Source: Motacilla alba alba | Lineage: Eukaryota; Chordata; Aves; Passeriformes; Motacillidae | Assembly (NCBI RefSeq): GCF_015832195.1 | Contig: NC_052045.1 | Span: forward strand, 3,038,001 to 3,102,000 | Direction of reading: 5' to 3' | DNA length: 64,000 nucleotides | In this document: positions 1-13,610 of the stretch, in pieces | How positions within the stretch are numbered: the stretch's first letter is position 1 | Layout of the letters: each line of letters starts with the position of its first letter | Notes under the pieces: model-generated | The model's input: the letters and a program-made list of their open reading frames with translations, nothing else | Told to the model about the DNA's origin: nothing | Databases searched by the model: none | Program-made: the position numbers and the translations under genes

Positions 1-3000
1 CAGAATTCCTGTGGGTGCTGAGCAGTGCAGCTGAAGGGCTGTCAGGAAGGTCACTCTTCCATCCAGGGACCTGTCAGCTATTCCAATCATTTGCCCAATC
101 CGTTTTCTGACTTCTGCCTGTGAATGCTTTCTGTCTGCTGACTCTGAATTTGATAATAATATGCCATTATTTTAATAGCATAAAATAAAAGGAGAGAGAT
201 CTTTGGGAGAGACGAGCCCTTCTCTTGGTTATGTAGGTCAGTTCTTTGTAGAAGCAGTGTGAGCTGTAGCCTCAGTATCAGATGGAGCCTCTTTTATCCC
301 GAACAGCACGTGATGAAACTGTGGCATCCCACCTTTTTTTTCTTTTTATGGCACTGAGAACATTTGCAGGGCTGCAAACCTGCATTGGGGCCATTTAATC
401 TAGTTTATCTTTCAGATGTCCTTATCTCATCAGAGATGTGCTGTAATGCTTTGCTGGCTTTGACTTGGTTTTCTTGAAGTTGGCTTTATTTTTAACTAAG
501 TTTTCTTGATTGGAACTAAATCTGGGATCAGCACAAAGTTTGGTGGATTTTAAATATGAATTAGAAGTTAGGTCAGAAAAACGTGTACTGGAAGAGGGAT
601 AAGGACAGGAACTGTGAGATAAAAGATGCAAAGATAGAAAAGACTGCTCAAACAAAGTGCAGTGTGGAAGGCAGAACATGGACCAATGGGTGAAGGGGAA
701 ATGTTATTTATTTATTACTTACAATAACAAATTTAAAATGGTTTAGTGTTACAGCAAAGAAATAAGTCTTTATACGAAAAATCTTGATATGAAAATGTGC
801 TGAAATAAGCCACTTCTAAGTCCTTCAGAGGAGTACAGATTTTTGTTGGCCTAAATATCCCAGAGCTTGTACCATTTCCAGCAAACTGTCAACTCTTGTG
901 GCTTTGCTAATTACCAGCCAAAGAGGTGCAGGGAGTGCCTGAGTGAACGCACAACAAACAGCAATTTGTACTGAGAATCAAGTTCTCCTTTGCTTGAAAC
1001 CACATTTGTTTTTGTCTGGAGATGTCTGTGCTCCCCTCTCTCCACTTCCCTTTTCTGGGGAGCACAGCAGCAGCTGTTGCACCACCAGCAGCGGAACTGA
1101 GACACGAAAATACCGGCGCTGGGTTGAGTTATTTATTTTTAATGCCAATTTATGAGTGCTGTCACATTCTGTGATCAAATGAGTGAGTTCCACATCTGCT
1201 CATTTTTTTGGAAGGGCGAATCTTGAGTTATAGGTGTGTGCAAATAATTTCAAGCACCTTAAAATTTTCACCATGGAAAAATTAAAGCACAGTAATGATT
1301 ATTAGGGACTACAAGCACATCAGTTCTAAATTAATACCCCAACATAATTACTTTGTCCTGCTCCTTACTTTGTGAGCCATTGGTAGGTAGTAAGTAATCT
1401 CTTTTTAAGCTATTTTCCCCTCAATATGTCAGAGGAATTATTTGAAATAATTATGAAAGAGACATAGAATATAAATGTCAGAATAGATGTAGATGGGAAA
1501 ATATTACTACAGAGGGGTTTTGTAATATGTTGGAAATGTCATTGATGGTTCTGTTTTAATGAATGGGTAATTAGCTGGCGGAACATCAGCTCACTTCTTA
1601 ATGGAATCTTACTAGATTAACTACATGCCTCATTCATATTATCCTACAGAATTTTCCTGCCTTTTTATAATGAATATTCTCTTTGCAGGGTGCCAATATG
1701 AAAAAGGAGGGACTCTCCTAGTGTAGAGAATTTGGGCTTTGGTCCTCTGTTGAATGAATTTGGGATCCTTTTTAAAAAATACTCAAAATACATATGGTGG
1801 TGCTGTTGCTATACTTCCACTGGTTTGGATACCACTTCTTACACCAGCTTTTTCTGCATGGTTTTGGTTTTGTTTGATTACATTTTTACCTTTATTTTAA
1901 TTTTATTGGCTTTTATTTTCCCTTTATTTTCATGGCTTTATTAATTTAAATGTTAATTTCAATATCTTTAAATTTTGAATCCTCTGAAGCTTTAAAAATC
2001 TGAAATACAGATGTTGAATGTTCAGTCTCCCTAAAAGTAACCAAGAAGAAACAGCTCAGTCTTTGCTCCTCCTTATGTATGAACATGGTCCTGTAGAATA
2101 TTTGTTTCCTTAAAAGTTATTAGGATGTAAAATCTTTTTGCCTTTTTTTATTGTGCATCACATCTTTGTTCTATATACATAATTTATACTTATCGTTATG
2201 TGTTTCCCAAAACTTTTTTTCCTAGTTGGACAGAAGTTTCCTATGGCATTTAAAAAAAAATTAAAATTATTAAACCTGTTTAACATTCAGCTCTGCTGTT
2301 TGCCTAAAGCTATAATTTTCATATAATCTGCTTGTGAAAAACCCCCTTGTCTGAGGTGCTGCATTTCTTGTTTGTTCTGCTTTGATGTCTCTGTGTTGCT
2401 GGGGTGCCCTGGCATGTTCCTAAACACAGGTAAGAGGAATTTTTGATATCTAGCAGTGAAGAAAGACAATTTACCCTGGTTCTGCACCAGGAGTTAACCA
2501 ACACCTGAAATCCATCTTGCCAGACCAGAATCTGCATGGTCAGAGAGAGGGAAGGAGAAACATCTCAGATTTTCTCAGCTGATGATCATTTTCCCCATCA
2601 CAATTTCAGGGACTCCAGGAAAAAGAGGGTCAATATGATGAGATCTGTGTTAATGTGAATAAACATATGTCTGTTGCTTTTAAAATAAATTCTTCTAATG
2701 TTCTGAATTAGATAATCCCATCAGTTACATTATACCTTTCAGTAGCTTTATGTGTTTAGAAAACACCCAAGGTTTCAGCTAAAATAACTTGGATTCATGA
2801 TTTGTTTTCATTTTCTCTTATTTACTGTCTAGCAAAGTGTTATTTGCAGTGAAATTTGGCATCTCAGCTGAACAATTATATTCAGTTGTAATTAGAATAA
2901 ACTGTTGGCATGAATTACTGTACGCTAGTTGGGAGATTTGTTTGGAGACAGCCATGTCTTACCAAAGCACAGACAGGAATTTGCTGTCTAACTTTGTATA

Positions 3001-6000
3001 TTTGCAAAACACACTTAGTGTAAAATTAATTAGGTCATTAGAAAACTATTATCTCGTCTCTGAGGAGCTGATTTTAAAAGTAAGCGTGTTTGCTGTAGAA
3101 GGTGACATCTTTACATTCAGAATCAGTTGTGATTCATTCTTCAGATTTTGTTCTTGCCTTTCTTCATCACAGCAGAGGCATAAAAGCAGGTTAGAAGTCA
3201 CTCAGTATTGAGGCAACACTGAAAAAAAAGTAATCCTTTAAAAGCCAGATTTATTCTATGATGGCATTAGTGTCCAATCCTGGAAAAAACAGCTTTTCCT
3301 TCATTTTAAGAATTCTTCACAAACAGAGTGGAATTTAAGTGAGTTCTTCAGTGTTCAGGATAAGGAAGTTCTGTCTGTGCACTACACAAGGAAGAGTTTT
3401 GGGTCTTTTAAAAATTAAACAGAACACTCCTGGTTACAGATGAGCTACAGGTTCGACCTAAAGCTTCGGTTGTCTCCATTCTGAGGAGAGCCACCCTTGC
3501 TGAGTGTCATACATTAAATTAATGAGTGATTCTAAGCATTATCCTTAGCACATGATCTGTAGTGAAATTGTGCAGAAGACAAAGCAAATCTGAGAAGTTC
3601 AGTGGTCTGTCCTTAACTCTATTTTGTCTCGTGTGCTCTGGCCCAGGCATTTGTTCTGCCCTTTCTGTACACTTGAATTGCCTGGAGACAAATTGGTCAG
3701 TTTATGCCTTACACCAAGATTGACATTTTTATGGTGCCTGGAAGACAGACTTTTAAAATTCTACTATTTGAAAAATTGTCCTGATATCTGGGGAGAACAA
3801 TCCCTGGCTCTGTGAAAAAGGAAGGCTGTGGCGGTGTGCTGCTGAGGAAGGAACAGATCACCTGTACAAAAGGAGCTAGGCTGAGGTTCTCTCGGCTGCT
3901 GCAGAGATTTGGGCTCCTTGGTTCCATCTATTGGATAGAAACAAATGCTCTCAGATATGCATTAAAGCCTGGACCAGCATTTGAGATCAGTCTCTGGGTG
4001 ACTGCTGAGTTTAATTCACAGACGAGCAGCTGCTTCAGAATGCAGCTCCTGTTTTCCTTCCTCAGTGTTGCCAAGGGCTGCTGTTCATTTTCCTCCTGAA
4101 GCTGCTTTTGAGCTTAGCTTACTCCTCCCACCTCCCAGTCATGATCTGACTTTTAAAAATTCATAATTAATCCAGCCTTGAATATTTCCAAGCCCCTTCT
4201 GGCTAGTAATGATGAAGCAGAAATGACTCTTGTCTTTTGGGTAAACTGATGGGAGAATCTTCCAGCTCTGCCATTCCCAATCCTTGCTTTCAGGCCCAGA
4301 CAAGGGTGTATCTTCTGTTCCCAGGAGCTTGTTCTTGTATTCACAGCCTTTGGTGGCTCTTCTGCTGACTGATTCCTCCAAATACACCCTTCCCTCTGTC
4401 TCAGTGGTTTATTCAGTGTCTCCTTCCTTCTGTCTCATTCCAAAACAGATTAGCTGTAAAGAAATTGTCCATAATGAACAAGTTTTCCATACAGGCTTTT
4501 GCTTTTCATGCTCTGCAGAGCTTTTCTCTCCACCCCTCAAAGCAGGGAAATCAGCGAGGACCCTTCTTCTGCACAGACTTGCTGTAGGCAATTTAACCAA
4601 TTTCACTTCTCAACCAGAATTTTCCTTCAGTGCATTTCCTTCAGTGCATTTCTCTGGGCTTTCTTTAAACCTCCTGCCTAGTTTTCCCTCTCTTTTGGAG
4701 ACTTCCTGCTGAGAGTCTGAATGCTGCTGATCATGCAGGCAGGATTCAATTCAGAAAAACACAGCAAGCATAATTTATCCTTCAGCTTCCAGCCCCTGTG
4801 TTGTGTCAGGGTTTTGTTTCTGCTTTCAGTGAATGGACGAGCTTGCTGCAAAGATTATTTGGGCTGCTTTAAAATGTGGGAAATTCTCTTTTCACCTTTT
4901 GTATTCTAAACTTTTAGCACAGATTCCTAATAGGAAAAGCCAGTAGCACGGGGTGAAGAATTATTTTACAACAGTACTGCAGTATGCTAAGAGACTGTAT
5001 CAGATAAAGGAGAAAAATAGCTTTACCTCCTGTACTGGCTTCTGTTCTTAGCCAATAAAATAGAAGAAGAAGCAAAAACCATTAAGTTTTAGTCAGAACT
5101 GTCCTGAAGGGCCTGCTTCAAGCACATGTCCAGTGAATATTACATTTCTGACTGTGGATTACGCGGAATTACAAGCACAAGGCATCTTCCTTTTTAAGTA
5201 AACCAATGACAAGTTTTTGAGAGCAACTTGGAGAAAGTTGGATTAAATACATCTCAGTCCTGAGATATTCATTGCATTTATCTCATTAGATGCCTGCACT
5301 TTAATTTTCTTGGTTTGAGATTTCAGAGTGTGTTCAAATACTAAACTCTGGTACAAATTCCTCATATTGACAGAGGGCATAATATTGATAGAATTAAATT
5401 TTGGGCTCCTTCTGAGCTTTCTCAGGGTAAGATGCAGACTGACAGCGGCTTCACCAAGTTTGTTTGACCGTAATATTCACCTGACACATTACAAACTAAA
5501 ATATCATTTCTGCAGGATTGTCAGAATACAGTTAATTAGCAAAGTGCTGACCAGGCACAAACCCAGATCTCTCTCAGATGTGGAGAGGACAGAAGGCTGA
5601 TCCTGCAAGTTTGCTGTGTTTTAATTGTCTGCTTGTGGCAAGCTTGCCCAGTGGATGCATGCACACAGTGCAGGTTATCAGAAGGAATTCTAAACACCTC
5701 CTTAAAAAATCTGGGCTAAATTTGACTTCAGTTGCACGGACAACTTCTGTACATCCAGTATGAGCTGATCTTGTTGGGTTTTTTGGCTGTTCTATTCATT
5801 TTTTCTTAAGGCAACCTTGGCTAAAGGCCTTAAATAGCTGGACTGATTCAGCTGATCTCAGGAAGGCAGAAGACCACTGCAATTTTGCTTTGTCCTTTCC
5901 AAACCCCACCGATTTTGCTGACAGGCTTCTGCTCCCAGCTTGCGGTAATTGGTGGCAAGCACAAAGCTAATTCCTTATTACGCAGTATTTTCAGGGGGTT

Positions 6001-9000
6001 AATGGGCAAGCTGTTGAATACAAAACAGTGGCCAACAAGGTGCCTCTTAGGAGAATAAAGATCTGTAATTCACATTCTCCTGTGCTGCGTTTTCCATTTA
6101 TGTCTCTTATCTCTGTTCTCCCTTTTGTAGATTCACTTTATGTAAAGTGATGCACAACCAGAGGCTGCCAGGACTAGGCTGACAAGGAACAGTGAAGATT
6201 TGCTCAGTGATATCCAAGTTCTTTGTGTCCATTTCTATCTGTAGCTGTAGGAACATGCAGGGCAGAAGAATTTGTAGCAGGGTGAGACCTGAGAAACTTG
6301 AGTTATTTACAACAGTAGGTTGGATATTTTCCTTTTAGAAGAAGAATGAGAGAAACTGAAATCACTTTCATCAAATTGTTCTAGCTGCAGTAAAAGAAAT
6401 TCTCACCCTTTTTACCATAGAGGAGAGCAGATGAAAATAAAAATGCAGAGTTCATTTGATGTTTCTTACTCTGATTTCATTCCAGTTGGTTTTTCTCTTT
6501 TATTGACAGCTTCATTTTCAAATTAGGATAATAGCATTATACTCTTTCTTGAATTGTCTATATTTAATTCTGTTTGTCTTGGGGGCTTTGTGTTAGCATA
6601 AAGAAATCCAGCTGAAATGGAATTTTCTTTAACACCATCAAGGGCAAGCTTTGCAATCTGAAACTCGTGTGCTCTGATGATGCCTCTCACCCCTACTTAC
6701 ATCCTTACTTCTTTCAAAATCAGCACTAAAGATAATAACAAGAACGTTCAGCATAGAAAAGCTCTGAAGAGTTTGGATCTTGAGTGGATCTGGAGTTTTA
6801 TGTCTACAGACAAAATATTTTTTCAATTCGAACTAACCCCTTTTAACTTTTTGGGACATGTGAAGCCAGAGATGTAAAATGGAGATAGCTACATGCACAA
6901 TAGCTGAACCAAACCCTTCAGACTGTGCTCTGCCATCTGTTTATTGGTTTTATTTCTGGTGCTTGCTGCAGCTGTGTGAAAGAAATTGGCTTATTTTTGA
7001 ATAGCAGTGCTAACAAATTAAAAACATAACTAACATGCTGCAAGGGCACTGACCTTTCCAAAGGAAGAGCTGGAGCACAATGAAAATTGACTTTATTACA
7101 GTCTATTCTTGTTTTCACAGCCAGTCCAAGGGTGGAATTTCAGATAAGCCAGAACTACAGAGCACCTAACAAGGAAGATATACCCCATTTAACCAGAAAA
7201 ATTTATAAATCTGCTAGCAAGGTCACGTGCATGAACTGTAGCTTCAATATTCTCAATTATTTATGCTGATTTAGGTAAAATTGTGTTTATTTCTTGTTGT
7301 GTGATAAATATTTCCAACCACTGGCTGGAAGGCTGAAGTTAGGGTGAATTGCCATTTTAAAGGGAGTGCTCTGTGCCAGGATGATTTTGGAGAGCTTCCC
7401 AACTGACTTCCCTACAGGTTACTATTGTCAGCTGCCAGACCTCAGGCTACTTTTGACACTTTTATCCTCATGACTTTGTTTTCTTTTATTTTATTTTTTT
7501 ACCAGTATAATGTGAACATTTAAGCCTTTTTTTTTTAAATTTTATTTTGTATGAGCATTCCCCCTTAGTTTATTTGCTAAGTGGAAAAGGGATGAAGGTG
7601 TTTGAGAGCTCTCTTGAGGCTATTTAATACAACCCTCAAATACTTGGGTTTAAAGTTTGTGATGATTTGGACTTAGATCTGTCACCTTGACTGAAAATTA
7701 CTGCTCATAGTGTTTTCTGGTGGAAAATACTGTATTCTAGGTCACTAGGAAGTTAACTGTGATGTCCTTTTTCCTAACATCCTGCTGACTCAATCGTCAC
7801 GTGTCCTGCTATGGATGTGATTAGGACTTCCTAAACCAGTTTTGTCTCACATTTCAATAGAACTTTTATTCCTGAATCCTGAATTTCTACTGAAATCTGG
7901 GAGAAATGATCAAGTAGCTGAGGAATAGCTGCACTTTGAGCTTCACTAACATCCCTATCTTGTATTTCCATATGGAAATTGCTTCCCAGAACTCCAGCTG
8001 AGCCATCAGGATGCCCCTTCTGGCTCTGTGTGCATTTTTAAGTGAGGTGAAAGCCTGGTTTTTGTTTTAACAATTTATTTTGAGTATCTGGGATGGAGAA
8101 GAGATGATGCAGATACAACATGCTTGAAGACACTTGATAATGGAGGAAATGGAAGAATATTCTTGGAGGCTCTTGCTGATGCTCTTGGCTTGTGGGTCTG
8201 GGGGACAGAGCCCTCTGAGAATTTGGGGATCTTGTGTGGATCCACCTCCAAAGAGATGAGGGCACCCTGAAAAGTGCCAAGCCTGTGGTGCAAATGAATA
8301 TCTGGAGTTTTCCCTGCTGAATCGGTTAATAGAAGTTGTCAGGATGTCTATTTTGTATGATCAGAGTGGATGAGGAAATTCCCAATACTGGAATAACAAC
8401 AACAAAAAAAGTCTGAATTTTGTTTACCTTCCCAAAATGATCCGATTGCAAGGCTCACTTTCAATGCTCTTATGAATATTAATGCACTTGAAATGTCTTA
8501 AAAATATTTAGGGCAAGAAAAGTTCCACAAGGATCAGTTTCTTCATTATTTCCTGACTCCTTGGTATAATTATGTTGACTGACTCTTTACTGAACAAAAG
8601 TCAATGGGCTTAAATTCAGTCAAATTAAGTTTGCTGAAAAGTTTATCTGTTTGTACTTGTAATGCTTTTATTCAAGTTCAAGGCAATTTCAGAGGGATGG
8701 CTTCTGAAGCTATGCTGGAGTACAAGACACTTCATGGCAGATTATTGTTTGCTATTCATTTAATTTTTCAAAATATCAAAAATACTTTTCCTTAAAATCT
8801 GACGCATGAAGAGCTTAGTGTTGTTTGCTAAATGCTTTGCAGTCTGTGTGAGGAATCTTTACAGGCAGGTGTACAAACCCACCAACAATGCAACCAACAA
8901 GAGAAATCAGAAAAAAAAAACCATGAGAGAAACTTGACCTTAGATTTCATGAGGAAAGAATGCCACACACCTGCCTGAGCCACATGAGAGTAAATGAAGC

Positions 9001-9230
9001 AGAGCCACTTCACTTTTTGGGTTGTATTGCAGAGAAGAGGCTTGTAGTAAAAGGCTCCTTGTAGTTAGGTTTTTCGAAGTCATTTGAGGATAAAAAGTAA
9101 AGATTGTGTATCAAAGTTTCCTGGTGGAATTTGAGAAAAGGTGAAATCTGGCATAAAGTATGTGGATAAACCTGTGAAAGGTGAAAGACTGAAATAAGCC
9201 CAGAATAGCATTTGTCTTTATTGAGCCTGG
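1..9230. other. Non-coding single-copy DNA, no gene seen
   Basis: This stretch is A+T-rich and CpG-poor. Open frames are at most about 140 codons, occur on both strands and overlap one another, and none shows a recognisable domain or a convincing chain of splice-flanked exons. The longest (4284-4712 on the plus strand) has a generic hydrophobic/serine-rich composition expected of translated non-coding DNA. The only local structures I see are a perfect two-copy 14-bp repeat at 4621-4648, a 16-bp palindrome at 7964-7979 and several T-rich runs around 7480-7560. It could be intronic or intergenic; the sequence does not decide. Confidence 0.75.
4621..4648. repeat. Two-copy 14-bp tandem repeat
   Basis: The unit TTTCCTTCAGTGCA occurs twice back to back without mismatch, followed by the first four bases of a third copy. 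This is a small slippage duplication; no function is implied. Confidence 0.85.
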
Positions 9231-9264
9231 TGTGCTCCTCCTCCTCCTCCTCCTCTTCCTCCTC

Positions 9265-9265
<1 letters not shown>
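9231..9265. repeat. TCC-rich trinucleotide microsatellite
   Basis: An imperfect run of CTC/TCC triplets with one CTT interruption directly abuts the long A run that follows. It is all pyrimidine on the plus strand. The serine and glutamate runs in the overlapping open frames come from this tract and are not protein features. Confidence 0.9.

Positions 9266-9314
<49 letters not shown>
9266..9314. repeat. Uninterrupted A49 homopolymer
   Basis: I count 49 consecutive A residues on the plus strand after the TCC tract. CR1 elements do not end in poly(A), and no LINE-1-type retrocopy body or flanking target duplication is visible, so this looks like a slippage-grown run rather than a retroposon tail. 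The exact length is likely to vary between individuals and to be error-prone in sequencing. Confidence 0.9.
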
Positions 9315-9318
<4 letters not shown>

Positions 9319-9331
9319 CTCTAAAGTCAAT
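9314..9331. repeat. Small perfect hairpin after the A run
   Basis: ATTGACT and AGTCAAT form a 7-bp perfect stem around a 4-base loop, using the last A of the run as the first stem base. It has no U-tract and the context is eukaryotic, so it is not called a terminator. Confidence 0.6.
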
Positions 9332-12300
9332 CTGAAATCTGAAAATGTGACTGATCTGATCTTGCATCAACTGCACAATGATGCATCATCCAGAGATTGG
9401 GGGGTCCAGGATAACCAAACAAAACACGGAAATTACCCGGCACAGGAGAACTCGGGGCTTTGAAGTCAATGGTAAATATTGTTTCAAGTGAAAGCTCAGT
9501 TCAGGCAAAGATGAGGGTCAGAAACTTCCAATCTGAGGAATGTTGCTGGTTTTGTGTATTATTGTCAAGAAAAGCACGACTTGAACAGAGGCAGGACAGC
9601 TTGATTTAACTTCATATAAAGTTCTTAGTGTATTGCATTAGCTAGTTGTGGATGTTATCTCTAAAAATAGCACTTGAAAGTGCCTATCAATTAGATTTTA
9701 TGACATGAAAATGTCATTTCTGAAAGAGTCAGATATTGTACCAGATATGACAGTGCCCAGAGACCAAATTGGGAGCAAAATATTTCTGTCTTTCCCCGAG
9801 GTGTCGGTTGAACTCTAACTTTGGATATAGGTTATAGAGACTTAATAGCTGGTTGATTTTGTTTGGGCTGGGTTTGGTTTTTGATGGATTCCAAGGTCCT
9901 TAAAGTACCATTCAAAAGCTGCAATTTCAGCTGCTGTTTTTGTACAACAGGTTAAGCTCAGGAATGACAAAGACTGTAAATCAAGCAGGATTAGAGAGGA
10001 CGATGCCTTTTTTCTTGTTCACGCTATAATTTTCACCCTCCTGTGTCTATCTCAGCTGTTCTCAACTTCCCCTTAACCTGAGGGGTTATTTTTTAAAATT
10101 CTTTTTCATAAAGATAGCCAAGTAAAATTAGAAATCTGTTCAGCCAAGTTTTGGAATCCAGCTCTTTTTATTCTGTGTTCTCTCCTTACACATATGCTGG
10201 AGGAGGAGGATTCTTTTGGCAAGTGAAGGAAAAAGAGCTGGAATTTCAGGAGGCTCTCTCTTTGCAAAGTCCCGTTGCTGAGAGTGAACCTGCAGGTTCA
10301 TCTCCACACCCAGAGTCTAATTTTGTGATTTTTTTTTTCTGGAGTACGACAATGGGAAAATGCCACTGAGGTACAAAAGCATAACGTGCTGCTCAGAGCG
10401 GGATTTGGGGCTGCATTTTGTGTGATCAGACTGAAAGCTGCAGAAGCTTGAAGAAAAGCTCTCTGGCCAACATTTGCTCACTGAGGATTTTGGGTTTGAA
10501 GCTTTTGTATCTACAGAGAGTTTCATGGTGGTCAGGGGAGAATTTGAAGTTGAGAATTAATTAGGGGAGGTGAAGTAGTGAAGCACTTGGTGGAAGAAAT
10601 CATTGAGGACATTGGTGAAGGGCAGAGAAGTCAAATATGAAAAGGAAGGAATCTGTTGCAGAAAATGTAATAAGAAGGCTCTGTGAAAGTCCCACCTGCT
10701 CGTTCTTAGCTGCAAAATAATGTGTTGTAATTATGTGTATCAAGTACATGTGATTATATCACTCACTGCTTGAAAATGCTGGCAGAAATGTCTGTGTAGT
10801 GTGGTCTGATAATACACAATCATCATTGAACCGAAGTTATTTTGCTAATTAGTCAGTGTGTTCTGTAGAAATCAATAGGAAAATAAAATCCTTTAGAATT
10901 TTACTTGCCACAGAGTAACACAGCTAATCATGTGCCTTGCTGTTAATTAATAACCCAAAATCTGGATATCAGGTAGAGTCTTGGCACCACTGAGAGCGAC
11001 GGGAAAAATTCTGTTGTTATGTGGGGAAAATTACTGGGAGAATGATTTTGTTCTTTTAAGCCATTTTTACCAGGTATATGCTGCCTTTACCCCTGCCTTT
11101 GCATAGTCCTTCCTTTTTTTCTAATCTTGAATTAATACATCACACCAGAACATGCTGGGAATGTCAGAGGATAGTGTGTATCAGTGATAAAAAAGGAATT
11201 AGCATATTCTCATGAAAGATAATAACGTTCTGTTGGGGTATCAGTCCTGGGCTCGTTGGGGCTGAGTGACAGGAGCTCACATTGCACTGGATGGGCAGAT
11301 GTTCTGAATAATGCTTTGCCTAGTGAGTGTCGACATTTCTGTGTCTCCACTGGGCCTGCAGCTTTCAGAAGCAGCTCTCAAATGCTTATTTTTTTTTATT
11401 TCCATTGCATCTTGATTAGTTTGATGGAAGCTGAAGATGTGAGGGAGATGATATGGACTGAACTAAAGGAAGTGGAGATAATTAGTAAATGTAGTCTTTC
11501 ATCAGTTCCTCTCCCGAGTCGTATTTTAGGCTTTGAAACCAATGTAGCTGTGGCTGGATTTGTGAAATGGATTAAAACCCATCTGCACTCACACCTGAGC
11601 CTCAGTTGCATGTACTTACTTAACCTTGTGTAGACTTGGTAATAAATTGATTTATATGGTGGTAGGCGACGAAAGAGTGAGCTGGGAAAGAATTTAACTC
11701 AGGTTCTTGGCACGCTGCCATTAGTAAAAAGAAAATTCAAATGTGGTGCACATATGAGAGTTTATTTCCCTTCACTCTAGAACAGCATCATAGATTTCTC
11801 TTTCTTCCTTCTTGTGAAATGAAATAAACCATCACAAGAGACTCTCCAAAGGAGTCCCTGCTGGCTCCTACCATCAAGAGAAAACTCTGATTTCTGACTT
11901 CTTAAAAGATTCCCACTTGGAGACTTTTTTTTTTGCCTTACTAGGAAAGGGATTAAATAATATTTTGAGGACAAGAAGCTTTTGAATATCACATTGTTGC
12001 TTATTAGTGCTGATAGATGTCTGTGTCTTAAGAGACACCTGGACTTCAAACAAAAAAAAAAGTCAACATATCTCTGCAGCAAAGAGAAAGTTTTCCTGTT
12101 TGCAGGAATTCTGGGTGCAGTATTGTGTATCAGAGGAACCCAGGTGTGGGCAGAAAGATGTCGTTTTCAATAAGGAATAGTGGTGAGAGAAAAAGGGAGA
12201 GCAGGAATTTGAGTCTGTGAGAAAACAGAGCAAGAAGAGAGATTTTAGCAGAGCCAGGATCACAGGGTGGAGGAGATGGAAATGAAACTTCCAGAACTGA

Positions 12301-13610
12301 TGAGAGCAAGAATTACAGTTCTTCAAATGAACTGTAAAAATATAAATTTCAACCAGAAATCTATTGAAAATCCATCCAACTCCAAAGGAGCAGACCCATC
12401 CTGAAAAGGTATCCAAGCAGTTAACCCATCCTGTTTTTGCATTTTGTCTGTTGTATGCTTTAAGTGACAAGGGTCACTGTTCTCACACCCATCCTGATGC
12501 GACAATTACATGTACAAGAAAGCTTTGCCACGGAGTTTATAAACAAATACTCTTTTGTGGACTTGGCCTCTTGTTAGGAAAAGGTGAAAGCAGTACCAAC
12601 ATTTCTGTAATGTTCTACATCGAGAAAAAAATTAATTAATATTTTGAAAATAATAAACAATGCTGCTTTTTCCTTCTTCCACCCTCAAAATTAAACATTC
12701 CTTGCATCAGTGATAATCTCAAGGAAAAAATAATATTTTTTTTATTAAACCCTTTTTGCTGTTTAAACAGAGCAGTAGATTTAGCAGCAAATAAAACTTT
12801 AAATCTGTTTTAAATGTTTTTGCTGTTTTACGACCTAGCATTACAAAGCCAGTAGACACAGTAATAAATGCTGCATGTTCCAAGCATTCTACAATCTCTT
12901 CTGATTAGCCAAGTGTAGCTCTATTTTCCTATTCACTTGTTGTCAAGGAGTTCATAGCTGTTAACAACTGATGTCTAAGGGTGCCATCAGCCCCATGACT
13001 TGATGGTTTCCATAAAATTTGTACAAGGCATGGGCTCAAATCTCAGAAAATATTATGGAGCCTCAGTCTAAGCAATATGATATTAACTGAGACAGTAAAA
13101 CAGGAACATTTACTGCGGAATCTTGCTAAAGAATAAGTAAAATGCTGAAGAAAATAAAATTTTTTAGGAGTTAAAGGGCTGGAGATAAGCAGAGGTTATG
13201 TCTTAGTTCTGAGAGTTGGTGACATGGGATTTTATTGACTGGTAGTTATTAGCTGTGGTGGCAGAACTGTTGAGTTTTTTTTTGTCAAGGCCTTGCTAGC
13301 TCATGCTGTGCTGTGTTTCTTTGCCTACAGCTGTTTATTGCTCAGTCAAAGCATGAAACATGTAATGAAACGGAGTGAACATACTTTTAGGAGGAAAAAA
13401 AAAAGAAAAATTGGAATATGGAGTGTGCTAAGGTTTTCTTGATGAACATGAACCTAAACACTTGAATCTACTATAGAAAAATGCTATTCCATTTCTGCAA
13501 ATGAATTCTCTTTCTCCCACAAGGATTTAAAATATATTTAACTCTCTTACATGAGAGCTCATACTGCAGGATTCCAGGGACCCCTGAATATTTGGTGCCC
13601 TCAGGAAAGG
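9332..13610. other. Non-coding single-copy DNA, no gene seen
   Basis: No supported gene. The longest open frames (about 125-135 codons, at 11256-11633 plus and 12063-12470 minus) have no domain I recognise and no conserved-looking composition. A near-consensus HNF1-type palindrome lies at 10942-10954. The stretch ends where the pentanucleotide array begins. Confidence 0.75.
10942..10954. promoter_or_regulatory. HNF1-type homeodomain palindrome (motif match)
   Basis: GTTAATTAATAAC matches the HNF1 consensus GTTAATNATTAAC at 12 of 13 positions, differing only at position 9. HNF1A and HNF1B bind such palindromes as dimers. The site lies in A+T-rich DNA where TTAATTAA strings are common, so this is a sequence match and not evidence of use. 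Confidence 0.25.

Noticed and set aside
4284..4712. A 142-codon plus-strand open frame
   Set aside because: Composition is that of translated non-coding DNA, another frame is open on the opposite strand, and there is no domain or splice support.
7964..7979. Perfect 16-bp palindrome ATTTCCATATGGAAAT, like an SRF site
   Set aside because: The SRF CArG box needs six A/T bases between CC and GG and this has four; a lone short palindrome is expected by chance.
9010..9463. Open frames with poly-Phe/poly-Glu and poly-Ser/poly-Lys on opposite strands
   Set aside because: Both are translations of the TCC tract and the A49 run.
9661..9670. Perfect MEF2-type CTAAAAATAG
   Set aside because: Such 10-mers are expected several times in A+T-rich DNA of this length and nothing else supports the site.
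11256..11633. A 125-codon plus-strand open frame
   Set aside because: No recognisable domain or codon-level evidence; a length of this order occurs by chance in 64 kb over six frames.
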